Of a stretch of DNA of 64,000 bases, positions 21,045 through 32,124 are shown one piece after another. The notes beneath the pieces were generated by a model. That model ran no database searches. It was not told the origin of the DNA and was given only the letters and a program-made list of their open reading frames with translations. Both the position numbers and the translations under genes were made by a program. This stretch comes from Pleurodeles waltl (Eukaryota; Chordata; Amphibia; Caudata; Salamandridae), in NCBI RefSeq assembly GCF_031143425.1, contig NC_090446.1, positions 654,431,717 to 654,495,716 on the forward strand. The letters are read 5' to 3'. Position 1 is the stretch's first letter, and every line of letters begins with the position of its first letter.

Positions 21045-23315
21045 TCTATGGGGTAAAAGAGTGAGGACCCAGTCAAAAACTGAACAATGGAGCTACAAGA
21101 GAACTTTGCATGCTTGTTAACTTGTAATGGGTAAGTGTGATTTGTCCATTATGTCCTAATTTCACCAGTGAAGCAGCAATTTTTGAGGGGCTGACCTCCA
21201 CCCCTGAAATGGTGTCTGCCTGACCTGTGCAGATTGTCAGGTGGAAGTGAGGTAATTCCGCTGATGTTGTGTGCTGTTGCGGGAGGCAGTCGGGAACCGC
21301 TGTGCAATACCTCATTGGTTGACATTGGGCCCTATGGGGTACAGTGGCCAATGGTGGTGTATGTCTGCGGTGACGGTATGCACCGCTGCGGACGTGACTG
21401 CCATTTTCTAACTGATACATCACTTGCTACCTGATCATCCACAGGAGAGGACCTACACTGCATGTGCTGCTATGACCTGTGTCTGGAACCTACCGTGGCC
21501 CGTGTGACTGGGGAAAGGGCCCCAGCCTTCACTTTTGGACGAGCTGGAGAGACTGGTGGATGGGGTCCGACCCCAGTACGGACTGCTGTATGTGCCTCCA
21601 GACCACCAGGTGAGTACACTGTGGGCACGATGCATGTGGCATGAATGCATGGAGTGGTGTGTGTGAAGGCCTTGTGTAAGGGGGGTGGGTGGATGTCCTC
21701 TGGGTGGCATATAGGTTGTGTGCTGGGTCATGTGCGCATAAATGCAGATGTGAAGGGGAAAGGTGAGCCATAATTGTAACAGGCAGGACTGTTTGTCTAA
21801 ATATATTTTCCTGTGTGTATTGCCTCTGCAGGTCAGCGCACATTAAAAGAAGGGTATATGTCGTGCCATCACCAAGGACGTGCAGACCCTGAGGGTCTAG
21901 GGCAGGCAGAGCACCCACTGTCGCAAACGGTGGGAGGACCTGAGACACTGGGCACGGAAGACAGCGGAGGCCCAGCTGGGGATGACCTCCCAGTGAGGAA
22001 GGGGTGCCCGCCGAACCATGACCCCCCTGATGGCCTGCATACTGGCGGTGGCCTATCCAGAGCTGGATGGGAGCTTGAGGGCATCACAGCAGCCACAAGG
22101 GGGTGAGTACAGTGCCCATCATTAAAACTTATGGCTGGTGGGGTGGTATCTGGGTGGGGGAAGTGTGACACTGGGTGCCCCTAGGCCAGGCCTGACATTG
22201 CAGCGTAGGTCCCCTGGTGGCTAGGATTCAGAAGGGCAAATCTTGCTACCTAGCTTGTAGGCATCCACTACTGGTCAAAGCTGCGTGGGTCCCAGGTGTG
22301 CTGCTGTTGGTGGTGTGTGCCCCTCCCCATGCCTTGGTTGCCAAATATTTCTCTGGTAGGACTATGGCATATTGCGTAGGCCTGTTCACTGTGTGTGAAG
22401 TTGCTGTGTTCGCCAACGGTGGCATTGGTGCAGCCATTGACCAAGTGTATCCTTTGTCTCTTCTCCCCACCCTTTTTGTTTTGTCATCCTTTCCTTATGT
22501 GCATTAGCATCATCTGGTGGAGGAGCAGAGGCACACTGGCAACGGAGGGAGCTGCATCCCACATGACCCAGGAGGAAGAGTCCACTGACACTGAGGGCAC
22601 CAGTGGGACAGAGTGTGAGGGGAGTACCACGGCGGAGACTGGAGGGGACAGTTCAGAAGCTCCCTGGTGGTGGCAGACAGTTCTGTGACCACCCCAGCTA
22701 CAGGTACCACCGCCACCACCGTACCATCACCTCCCTCCCAGCAGCCCCTCAGCGAGTTGCCCGTTGCCGCTCACCCAGGAGGTTGGGCATCTCCTTCACT
22801 CCAGGCATCTCAGGCCCTGCCCCAGTTAGCACTGCTGCCCTGAGTGAGGAGGCTACTGACCTCTTGAGATCCATCTCTGTAGGGCAGTCAACCACTGTGA
22901 ATGCCATCCAGATGCAACAGACTAATGCATTCCTGAAGGGCATTCACACTAGATTGGCGGCCCAACAGAGATCAATCCAGGCTCTGGCCTCCTCTCAGAT
23001 GACAGCCATTGTCCCTGTTTCTACCTTCCCCTCTCCAGCTTCCTCTTCCCAGCCCCATTCTCCTCAACCCCAACCCATCCTAAGCACACAGGCAGACGAG
23101 TATGCACACAAGACAACACACAGGAGTGGTACAGGCAAACACAAGCACCTCACTTCATTCCACAGGCATTCACACAAACACCACCCAGATGCAGACACAC
23201 CAACATCCACTATTTCCACTGTCTCTCCCCCCTCCTCCTCCACCTTCCACCCAGTTACGTTAACACTCACACCTGCATGCACTACATCATCATCCACTAC
23301 CTGCATCAGCACGGA

Positions 23316-24131
23316 ATATCTTTGAATTTGCAGCTGCAGATGACAGCCTTTTAATTTATTTAGTTTTCAACAGTATATTTTTTTGGCACTCTTTTTACTA
23401 TTTGGGGGAGGGTTATTGATTTTACAAACCATGGTCTGTGTTCAGAGGCCGATGGTGTTTTAAATTTAAGGCATAGTGTTTTTATTTGTTTTTACTCTGT
23501 TGGGATTACAACTTTCACAACTAAACTTATCAGTGTTTTAAATGAGGCCCTTTTACACTCTGAGGAAGGATTGTGCCTGCCGGTCTCGGTGTACTGAGAC
23601 AGCAGCCATTTTCCGACCTCTTCAGAAGCACACTTACGGATGCCATCTTGAGGAGGTCAGAGTCTAGCCGTCTGATCCTCCTGTTATCTGAGGACTTAAA
23701 ACCCTTCAATGCTGCGGCCAGGCAGCGGAACATCTTTGAATTTGTAGCTGCAGGTGACAGCCTTTTCATTTATTTAGTTTTCAACAGTCTACGTTAGTTT
23801 TTTGGCATTCTTTTCACTATTTGGGGAGGGTTATTGATTTTACAAACCATGGTCCGTGTTCAGAGGCAGATGGTGTTGTAAATTTAAGGAACATTTTTTG
23901 TTTTTACTCTGCTGGGATTACAACTTTCACAACTAGACTTATTAGTTTTTATAAACGAGGCCCTTTTACACTCTGAGGAAGGATTGTGCCTGCCGGTCTC
24001 GGTGTACTGAGACGACAGCCATTTTCTGACCTCTTCAGAAGCACTCTTACGGATGCCATCTTGAGGACGTCAGCAGTCTAGCTGTCTGATCCTCCTGTTA
24101 CCTGATGACTTAAAAACATTCAATGCCGTGG
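23316..24131 (+). repeat. Two tandem 414-bp monomers at the LINE 5' end
   Basis: ATCTTTGAATTTG begins at 23318 and again at 23732, giving a period of 414 bp. Both units share GGATTGTGCCTGCCGGTCTC and CTGACCTCTTCAGAAGCAC-type blocks. Tandem 5' monomers usually serve as internal promoters of LINEs; that role is inferred here. Confidence 0.85.
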
Positions 24132-24392
24132 CCGTGCCGCAGGCACGCCAAAAGCAAGCCCGTCTGTGCCCGTCCGTGCCAGACCAGGCCCAGGTGCCAG
24201 CAACTATGGTCATCTTAACATAGGTAGGCTTACATATGATGCTGAATTTCTCCATTCACTTAGATTTAACATAGGAGCCAAAGGTATTGAACAAATGGTT
24301 GCCAGGGAAGTTACATGGCCCTATAGTAGAGGTGAGAGACCCCCCAACCTCTGATACAGAAAATACCTGTATCACATAAAGGTCCACATAGC

Positions 24393-26520
24393 TTGTTTCT
24401 CCTGGCAAATTGTAGATCTTTAGCTGCCCACACACTGGATATCAATCTTCTGCTTAATGTATTAACACCTACAGCCCTAGTCCTAACGGAAACATGGCTC
24501 CATGAGGGCTCAGCTCCTGATATTTCCCTGGCTTTACCTAATAAGTACTTAATCAAAAGGCATGACAGAGTCTCTGGGAAAGGAGGAAGTATTGCCAGTA
24601 TTGTCAAGGATTCAGTTAAGGTCACCACCCATCCATTTAACTTATTAGATTGTGAGAGTATGTATTTTTCCTTCTCTTTAAATCCTCAATATAGTTTCTC
24701 CGGGGTCTTAGTGTATCGCCACCTGGCTCTTCATTGCATTTTCTTCAAGCCTTTCCAGAGCAAGTGGCAGACTTAATTTGTAACAAGCCAAACCTTACAA
24801 TTCTTGGAGATTTTAATATTCATGCAGAGAATTTAGAGAATTCAGCTGCTAAGAGACTTCTGTTGGACATGGAGGCCTAAGATCTCACACAACTGATTAG
24901 GGGCCCTACACACATCAAGGGTCATACCATTGACTTAGTTTTCAGCAATACAGCCGACTTAACTGCCCTGCCCCCCACACCCTTAGCCTTGTCCGATCAT
25001 TATCTAATCTCTCTCTCCCTTCCAGAATTGGAAACACCCTCCCAAAGCATTATCCAGCCTGATAGGCGCTGGCATATGCTTAAGACTAAAGAATGGATTG
25101 ACATCTTAGAGAGTTCAAAACCCACAGTGAATGGGAATATGGCTACATCTTTAGACTCATTTAATAATTGGATTAGCAAAAGTTTAGACACAATTCTTCC
25201 ATATACGTTAAGGCCGAGTGGACATAAGAAAAAAGTGCCCCCTGGTTCTCCAAACATCTTAGCCTAATAAAGAGGGAATGTAGGCAGCTGGAGAGAAAAT
25301 GGGTAAAATCCTATGAGACTTCCTCTAAAGATGAGTATACGAAGTCTATCAGAAGGTTTCATGCTGAAATTTAAGCAACTCAAAGCGCATATTATGCAGA
25401 TAAAATCAAACAGAGCTCTAACTTCCCAAAATAAATCTTTCTCCTGTTAAAAGAACTTACCTCTCCTCAGGCACACACAGAAACTGTAGAAGCCCCACAT
25501 AAACATAGTAATGACTTAGCTGGATTTTTTCAGGAAAAAATTGCAGAGATCTATTCAACCTTTCCAATAGATACCCATAGTCCCAAAGCGGTAGATGGGG
25601 AGTGTTCCAAGGGTGCAGCACGGTTTACATATATTCCTCCCCTCTCTCCGGAAGCGGTCTCTATACTATTGACCACCCTTAAATCAGGGTTGCCCCTGGA
25701 TCCGGCCCCACCTTCAATCTTAGGACAAGGGGCTTCAATAACAGTCCCTGTGATAACTGAGCTGCTGAACATGTCACTATCAGTCGGCACCGTTCCTCCA
25801 CAATGGAAACATGCAATTGTGAAGCCGTTGCTTAAGAAGCCCAGCCTGGATCCACTCATCCCTGACAACTATAGACCAATCTCTATGCTGCCAGCCCTTG
25901 CCAAAGTACTTGAAAAACATGTCAATTCTCATCTTTTGAGTTTTTTGGAGGAAAATAACACTCTCCATCCGTCTCAGATGGGCTTTAGACCATTACATAA
26001 TACAGAATCTGCATTAATCGCAGTCACTGAAGAAGTTAGCAAACGTGTAGATCAGGGCTTGGTCTCAGCAATCATGCTTCTCGATCTTAGTGCTGCCTTT
26101 GACACAGTGGAGCACAATATTTTACTCCAGAGAATGAGGGAAAGTGGAGTCTCAGTCAATGCCCTGAGTTGGTTTGCCTCATTCTTGGAAGCAAGATCAT
26201 TCCAACTTTTGGACCGTTCCTTTTATTCAAGCTGTTTTAAGAGTAAGTGGGGGGTGCCACAAGGCTCTTCTTTGAGCCCTATGTTATTTAATATCTATGT
26301 GGCCCCTCTGGCAAAAGCAGTGGAGCCCTATGGACTCTCTGTAGTGTCATATGCAGATGACACCCAGCTTGTGGTATCCTTTTCTGCCGATCAGAACTCA
26401 ACCATTTCTCAGCTCATTCCTTGTCTACAGGCAATCTCCAAATGGATGTCCAGCTGTAGACTAAAGTTGAACGGGGACAAGACAGAGGTTATGTTTCTGG
26501 GTCACCAGGCAAAACCAAAC
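24393..26520 (+). pseudogene. LINE ORF2 part 1: endonuclease and reverse transcriptase
   Basis: The APE endonuclease is seen as LANCRSLAAH, LVLTETWL (metal-binding Glu), GDFNIHAE and SDHYLISL at the domain end (24393-25050), with a frameshift at about 24730 and a TAA stop at about 24878. The reverse transcriptase is open from 25669: DNYRPISMLPALAKVLEK, LLDLSAAFDTVEH, WGVPQGSSLSPMLFNIY and the catalytic YADDTQL. Motif style is L2/CR1 clade. The frame ends where a MITE inserts at 26521. The stretch 25268-25668 between the two domains contains stops. Confidence 0.9.
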
Positions 26521-26523
26521 TTA

Positions 26524-27435
26524 GGGCCATATTTATATTTTTTGACGCACAACTGCGCCAACGCAGTTGTGCGTCAAAAATTTTAACGCCGGCTAACGCC
26601 ATTCCAAAGCACCATGCGGGCGCCTTATTTATTGAATGACGTTAGCCGACGCAGCTGACTGGTGTGCGTCAAAAAAAATGACTCACACCAGGCAGCACCG
26701 GCGTAGGGGAAAATGGAGCTTGGGCGTCAAAAAATGGGGCAAGTCAGGTCTGAGGCAAAATGTTGGCCTCAACCCGATTTGCGCCCTTTTTTTTTACGCC
26801 CAACCCCCATTGAAATGACTCCTGTCTTAGCAAAGACAGGAGTCATGCCCTCTTGCCCAATGGCCATGCCCAGGGGACCTATGTCCCCTGGGCATGGTCA
26901 TTGGGCATAGTGGCATGTAGGGGGGCACAAATCAGGCCCCCCTATGCCACAAAAAAATTACAAAAAAAATACTTACCTGAACTTACCTTAAGTTCCCTGG
27001 GATGGGTCCCTCCATCCTTGGGCGTCCTCCTGGGGTGGGCAAGGGTGGCAGGGGGTGTCCCTGGGGGCATGGGAGGGCACCTCTGGGCTCCTTCCGAGCC
27101 CACAGGTCCCTTAACGCCTGCCCTGACCAGGTGTTAAAAAATGACGCAAAAGCGGCTGGACGTCATTTTTTTAAGGCCCGCCCACTCCCGTGCGTCATTT
27201 TTGCACGGGAGTTTTAATAAGGCGCACATGCCTTAGAGTCATTTTTAGAAGGGAACGCCTTCCTTGCATATTATTAACGCAAGGTAGGTGTCCACGCTAA
27301 AAAATGACGCAAACTCCAAGATCTTTGGCGCTAGACGGGTCTAACGCCAAAGTATAAATATGGAGTAAGCTTTGCGTCGGATTTGCGTAAAAAAAACGAC
27401 GCAAATCCGGCACAAACAGAGTATAAATATGCCCC
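26524..27435. mobile_element. Harbinger MITE, 912 bp, inside the LINE
   Basis: The left end GGGCCATATTTATATT and right end (reverse complement GGGGCATATTTATACT) are flanked by TTA on both sides (26521-26523, 27436-27438). It is near-identical in layout to the MITE at 16137-17027, including the GCAAAGACAGGAGTCATGCC block and the CCCAGGGGAC palindrome. The reverse transcriptase frame resumes on its far side. Confidence 0.92.
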
Positions 27436-27438
27436 TTA

Positions 27439-28085
27439 ATCTCCTCAGTATTACAACCATTAGAAGATATTCCATTGCCCAAAGAAAGTATTAAGAGTCT
27501 GGGAGTATGGTTTGATCCATGGTTGACCATGGATCCTCAAGCAAAAAAAATATCCTTCTCCTGTTTTGGCATACTCAAACTTTTTAGAAAGATTTACAAA
27601 ATACTGCTGTTCATTTCAAAGAGGCTCATCATACAGGCCATAATAATCTCTCATCTGGATTATGGGAATGCCCTGTTTCTTGGTGCACCAAAATATGTTA
27701 TTAAGAAATTGCAGATGGTGCAGAACACTGCTGCCCGCTCTTCAATCTACCCAGGCATGAATCGGCCAGATCAGCTTTATCAGTGTTGCACTGGCTTCCT
27801 TTGGAGCAACGGATAAAATGTAAATCTTTATGTTACATTCATAGAGCGCTATATGACAAAGGCCCACCAATATTGCGAAACCTGGCTTCTTTTTACAAAC
27901 CTACCAGACATCTTAGATCATCCTCCACGGCCCTAGCTGTCATTCCCCCAATAAAAAAGGCGAAATGGGGAGGAAGATCAATATCATATCTTGGAGCTAG
28001 ACTGTGGAATTCATTACCACTGAATCTACGTCAAACCAGCCATGAACTGTCGTTCCAGCGGCTATTGTTAACTTGGTTATTTTAG
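27439..28085 (+). pseudogene. LINE ORF2 part 2: reverse transcriptase C-terminus
   Basis: Continues the frame interrupted at 26520: SIKSLGVWFDPWLTMD, HLDYGNALFLGAP, QNTAAR, then after a frameshift LHWLPLEQRIKCK and GARLWNSLPLNLRQ. These are the thumb and C-terminal motifs of L2/CR1-type elements. Ends at a stop at 28083-28085. The 3' UTR follows to 28183. Confidence 0.9.
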
Positions 28086-28631
28086 TTTGTGTACCAAAGC
28101 CGTATATTCAAAGGTTTTTCTGTATAGAGCTGGGAGGCCTTCGGGTAGATATGCGCTCTATAAATTTTCATAACATGACATAACACCACGCCAAGCAGAA
28201 CACATACCTCACTGGCAGACACCTCCAGAACAGCCATGCACACGTCCCCTCTGTCCTCACCCACTGTGTCTGTCCCCCCAAGATACACAAACATAAGCAC
28301 TCAGACACCCAACAGCCATCCACCTCACAACAGCATACAGCCCATGCACCTGCACCCAAAAGCAGCAGACAGACACTTCCAACAACCACTCCCTCTTCTT
28401 CCACTCCCATTCTTTCTCCCTCTTCCCGCCCCAATGTCCCTAAAAAACTGTTCCTATCCACCATTGACATCTTTCCTACCCCCGTCCTGCACATATGGGC
28501 AGGGTAGGAAGAACCCAGCGAAGCACCTCAGCCACCCAGTCCACGGGCCCAGTCATCACCACCCACACTTGTGGTGGAAAAGGATCCGGATACACATGTC
28601 CTGAAGGTGAAGGAGCCTGCACCAGGGAGCC

Positions 28632-28800
28632 TCAAGGGAAGGAGCCTGCCTCAGTTGCCAGAAAAAGCAAAGAGCCTGCCCCAGCAGTCAAGAAGAGAAA
28701 GGAGCCTGCCCCAGCTGCCAGAAAGAGCAAGGAGCCTGCCCCAGTAGGCAAGAAGGGAAAGGAGCCTGCCCCAGCAGGCAGGAAGACCAAGGGGCCTGGG
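28632..28800 (+). repeat. 30-bp repeat coding KEPAPA decapeptides (H2 Myb-2)
   Basis: About six 30-bp units, AAGGAGCCTGCCCCAGC-like, encode variants of KSKEPAPAAR. Counterpart of 7187-7370 in H1. Confidence 0.8.
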
Positions 28801-29047
28801 GCAGGAACTGTGACGGAGCCCCCACCACCAAACATGGTCATGGAGCCATCCGAGGTTGCAGGGGATGGGCAGGAGCCTCCCCCCCAGCAGCACCACCACC
28901 TCCACTGAGCTGCCGTCTAAGGTTGCAGGGGATGGGCAGGAGCCTCCCCCCCACCAGCACCACCACCACCACCACCACTGAGCAGCCGTCACCGCTGGGG
29001 GGCGGCATGTAATTCTGCCTCCATGGGCTGCTGTGCAGCTTGCCCCC

Positions 29048-29645
29048 TGCAAATCCTGTGGGTCTGACACCCACCTGAGAGACTGTGACCTTGCACTCCC
29101 CAGGATCAAGAGGTCAGGGCACGAGGCCCCCTCCAGAACCAGTGGGTAAGACACCCACATGGTCAACACTCCCAAGGATCAAGAGCACAGGGCATGAGGC
29201 CCCCTCCAGAACCAGTAGGTAAGTCACCCACATGCCCAACACTCACCAGGATCAAGAGCACAGGGCACGATGCCCCCTCCAGAGCCAGTGGGTAAGACAC
29301 CCACATGCCCAACGCTCCCCAGGATCAAGAGCACAGGGCAAGAGGCCCCCTCCAGAACCAGTGGGTAAGACACCCACATGCCGAACATTCCCCACGGTCA
29401 AGAGCACAGGGCACGAGGCCCCCTCCAGAATCAGTGGGTAAGACACCCACATGCCCAACACTTCCCAGGATCAAGAGCACAGGGCACAAGGCCCCCTCCA
29501 GAACCAGTGGGCCTTGGACTCCCCAGGACCAAGCATAGGGCATGTTGCCTCCTCCAGAGCAAGTGGGCAAGTCACGCACTTGAGAGACTGTGGCCTTGCA
29601 CTCCCCAGGCACAGGGCATGTTGCCCCCTCCAGGAGCCAGTGTTC
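29048..29645. repeat. 73-bp minisatellite, about eight units (H2)
   Basis: Units contain GTGGGTAAGACACCCACATG, AGGATCAAGAGCACAGGGCA and CCCCCTCCAGAACCA. It is homologous in place to the 74-82 bp array of H1 (6484-6971), but the dominant unit differs: H2 has mainly the ACACCCACATG type and only its last units resemble those of H1. Confidence 0.85.
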
Positions 29646-30136
29646 TTGTTCCATCTCCCGGCTGAGGTGCCCCTGTCCCCCATCCTCCTAAGGTGCCTGC
29701 CTATTTACCAACTGATGTCCCTGCAGTGTTCTCTCCATGTTGATGCAGGTGACATGGTGGCCTTGGACTTTGGCCTGTGGCCATGTGGCCTACGAACATT
29801 GTGGACTGGGCTGTGTCCCTTTTTGTGTACATATGCATATATCTATTATCTTGCCCATCTTATTTTTCATGCTGTGTTGATCTCATTACATTACTTTTTC
29901 GAAATCGTTTTGTGCTTGAATTATTCATCTGATTTATGGGGTCAAGTTGTTTTTGTAACGCAGCTGATTGTGTGTGTGGTGTTGGGGGGGTGTCTGTGTG
30001 TGGTGCGTGTGTGTGTCACTCTCTTTTTCCTCCCCCCTCCCTTGTGTGCTAGGCAGCTGTACTCACCGTCTTCGTCTTCGCCTGCATAGGTGTTCGTGGT
30101 GGAACAGAACGTAGAAGATCATGGGGAAGACATATA
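29646..30136. other. H2 non-coding region 3' of Myb-2
   Basis: Matches 4640-5012 plus 6388-6480 of H1, without the hammerhead array. Contains a GT-rich tract at 29970-30020. No gene is seen. Confidence 0.6.
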
Positions 30137-30742
30137 GGGGGTGATTCCGAGACTGGCGGGCGGCGGAGGCCGGCCGCCAGTCTACCCCCGACAAAATACC
30201 GCTCCGCGGTCGCAGGACCGCGGAGGGTATTTTGAAATTTGCCCTGGGCTGGCGGGCGGCCGCCAAAAGGCCGCCCGCCAGCCCAGGGCAAATCTACCTT
30301 CCCACGAGGACGCCGGCTCTGAATGGAGCTGGCGTAGTGGGAAGGTGCGACGGGTGCTGTTGCACCCGTCGCGTATTTCAGTGTCTGCTTTGCAGACACT
30401 GAAATACTTTGTGGGGCCCTCTTACGGGGGCCCCTGCAGTGCCCATGCCATTGGCATGGGCACTGCAGGGGCCCCCAGGGGCCCCGCGGCACCCCCTACC
30501 GCCATCCTGTTCCTATGGCGGTAGGGGGTTTCAGAATCCCCATGGCTGCGGAGCGCGCTCCGCAGCCATGGAGGATTCACCCGAGCAGCGGAAAGTCGGC
30601 GGGAGACCGCCGATTTTCCGTTTCTGACCGCGGCTGAACCGCCGCGGTCAGAATGCTCGAGGGAGCACCGCCAGCCTGTTGGCGGTGCTCCCGTGGTCGG
30701 TGACCCTGGCGGTCACCGGCCGCCAGGGTCAGAATGACCCCC
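30137..30742. mobile_element. Hairpin-chain MITE, 606 bp, nested in H2
   Basis: The ends GGGGGTGATTCCGAGACTGG and (reverse complement) GGGGGTCATTCTGACCCTGG are inverted repeats, flanked by ATA (30134-30136, 30743-30745). H1 has the empty site at about 4670. The interior is a string of separate near-perfect palindromes (for example 30415-30482 around GCCATTGGC, and 30541-30571 around GCGCGC). No coding capacity. Confidence 0.9.
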
Positions 30743-31089
30743 ATAGTTCTGGCTCCATGGCGGTGTGGTTCTTCCCTGTGTCTCCAATGGTAAGTACTTT
30801 CACTTCTGTGCAGTGTTTCCGCCAGGCCTTTGATGTCATTGGTACAGTCCCAGAAAAGGTGGTGGATTGTCTTGTCAAAATCTGGTGGGCGGAACTTTGA
30901 CTTCGGCCTGGCTGTAGGCGGCTACCGCCGTGGTGCCTGTTGTTTCCGCCCTGGCGGTCAGTGTGGTACATTGGCTGTTTTTCAGAGATCTTTCCACCAT
31001 GGTCAAAATTTGGCAGTAGTTACCGCCAGCCTGTTGGTGGTATTACTGCCACTTTATCACCGACCGCCAGGGTTGTAATGAGGGCCTAA

Positions 31090-31156
31090 GTTGTGGCAGC
31101 TGTATTGTTGTGAAAATCTAGTGAATCTGCAACTGTATTTCCCACATACGGAAGAT
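31090..31156 (-). pseudogene. Retroviral gag sliver between H2 and a MITE
   Basis: A 67-bp piece left between the right TAA of H2 and the left TAA of the 31160 MITE. It is assigned to gag only by position between the two recognised gag parts. Confidence 0.4.
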
Positions 31157-31159
31157 TAA

Positions 31160-31775
31160 GGGGGTCATTCTGACCCCGGCGGCCAGGGTTAGCGGGAGCA
31201 CCGCCAACAGGCTGGCGGTGCCCCGCAGGGCATTCTGACCGCGGCGGTTTGGCCGCGGTCAGATGCAGAAAACCGGCGGTCTCCCGCCGGTTTTCCGCTG
31301 CCCAAATGAATCCTCCATGGCGGCGCAGCTCGCTGCGCCGCCATGGAGGATTCTGACACCCCATACCGCCATCCTGTTCCTGGCGGTTCGCCCGCCAGGA
31401 ACAGGATGGCGGTATGGGGTGTCGTGGGGCCCCTGGGGGCCCCTGCAGTGCCCATGCCAATGGCATGGGCACTGCAGGGGCCCCCGTAAGAGGGCCCCAC
31501 TTTGTATTTCAGTGTTTGCTTTGCAGACACTGAAATACGCGACGGGTGCCACTGCACCCGTCGCACCTTCCCACTCCGCCGGCTCAATTCTGAGCCGGCG
31601 TCCTCGTGGGAAGGGTGTTTTGCTCTGGGCTGGCGGGCGGCCTTTTGGCGGTCGCCCGCCAGCCCAGTGCAAAACCCAAAATACCCTCAGCGGTCTTTCG
31701 ACCGCGGAGCGGTATTTTGGAGGGGGGAACTCTGGCGGGCGGCCTCCGCCGCCCGCCAGGGTGAGAATCACCCCC
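31160..31775. mobile_element. Hairpin-chain MITE, 616 bp
   Basis: The ends GGGGGTCATTCTGACCCCGG and (reverse complement) GGGGGTGATTCTCACCCTGG are flanked by TAA (31157-31159, 31776-31778). Same order of palindromic modules as 30137-30742 but inverted, including the GTGCCCATGCCAATGGCATG hairpin and the CGACGGGTGC / GCACCCGTCG hairpin. Confidence 0.92.
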
Positions 31776-31778
31776 TAA

Positions 31779-32124
31779 CTTTGCTCTGCATTGGTATTTG
31801 CCTAGAAGGACTAGTCTGTACTGAGTTCTGGTACACATTAGGATTAACCTGTACAGAACTCTCTGTCATGTTGTGGTTACTCTGTACTGGACTCTGTGTC
31901 ACATTAACCGGTGTCGGTGCAGTAGGGTTAGTACCAGTTGTACTCGGACCTACTTGAGCAGCATAGGGTGGTGGACGATTTCTCAAAATCTGTAAAATAA
32001 ACTCATCATCGTTTAATTCCTCATTATTAATCAAAGACCTTTCAGGTGCTTTTGATTTCTGCTCTTCATCAGATGAAGTCAACAAACACGTGGACAATGT
32101 TTGAGCACCAAGGACCACACACAT
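31779..32124 (-). pseudogene. Endogenous retrovirus gag, N-terminal part
   Basis: An open frame of about 115 codons on the minus strand with an acidic Asn/Glu segment (NNEELNDDEF), a PPPYAA late-domain-like motif and a Pro/Thr/Asn/Gln-rich linker. The PPPY motif recruits ESCRT-associated ubiquitin ligases in many retroviral Gag proteins. The frame runs into the MITE at 31775. The start codon is not certain, since matrix-like sequence may lie further upstream. Confidence 0.55.

Larger units (their letters stand above)
23313..28183 (+). mobile_element. L2/CR1-like non-LTR retrotransposon inserted in Myb-2 of H2
   Basis: The element has a tandem 5' leader, an APE-type endonuclease, a reverse transcriptase and a short-repeat tail (ATAACATGACATAACA). 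H1 provides the empty site: the Myb-2 exon reads continuously through CTGCATCATCACCACACC there. The overlap at the junctions is only about CAC, so the target duplication is very short or absent, as is common for this clade. A MITE sits in the reverse transcriptase. Confidence 0.85.
21443..28906 (+). pseudogene. Harbinger Myb/SANT accessory gene Myb-2 (H2), interrupted by a LINE
   Basis: Exon 1 (to 21609) and exon 2 (21832-22102) have clear GTGAGT donors and a CTCTGCAG acceptor. Exon 3 starts near 22523 at a weak acceptor and is split by the LINE, continuing from about 28184 to 28906. Across frames, exons 1-2 give LERLVDGVRPQYGLLYVPPDHQ-type helix 1 and a third helix CRKRWEDLRHWARKTAEAQLG, a Myb/SANT-like domain. 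Exon 3 encodes the Ser/Thr/Pro/His-rich region and ends in KEPAPA decapeptide repeats. Stops occur in exons 1 and 2. Being second after the transposase, it makes H2 a three-gene element. Confidence 0.75.
17544..31086. mobile_element. PIF/Harbinger transposon H2 (13.5 kb including nested insertions)
   Basis: The left end GGCCCTCATTATGACATTGG and the right end (reverse complement GGCCCTCATTACAACCCTGG) are inverted repeats, flanked by a perfect TAA duplication (17541-17543, 31087-31089). Genes: Myb-1 plus, transposase minus, Myb-2 plus, the same order as H1 reversed in the window. Removing the nested LINE (about 4.9 kb) and MITE (606 bp) leaves about 8 kb. It splits the retroviral gag. Confidence 0.92.

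Noticed and set aside
28838..29175. Long frames opposite the Myb-2 tail and minisatellite
   Set aside because: Low-complexity shadows of GC-rich repeats on the other strand.
30049..31957. Arg/Pro/Gly-rich frames of 120-170 codons on both strands
   Set aside because: Products of palindromic GC-rich MITEs; frames occur on both strands because the sequence is self-complementary.
32040..32075. CTGATGA on the minus strand as another hammerhead core
   Set aside because: No stem II followed by GAA at the right distance and no stem I; it is ordinary gag coding sequence.
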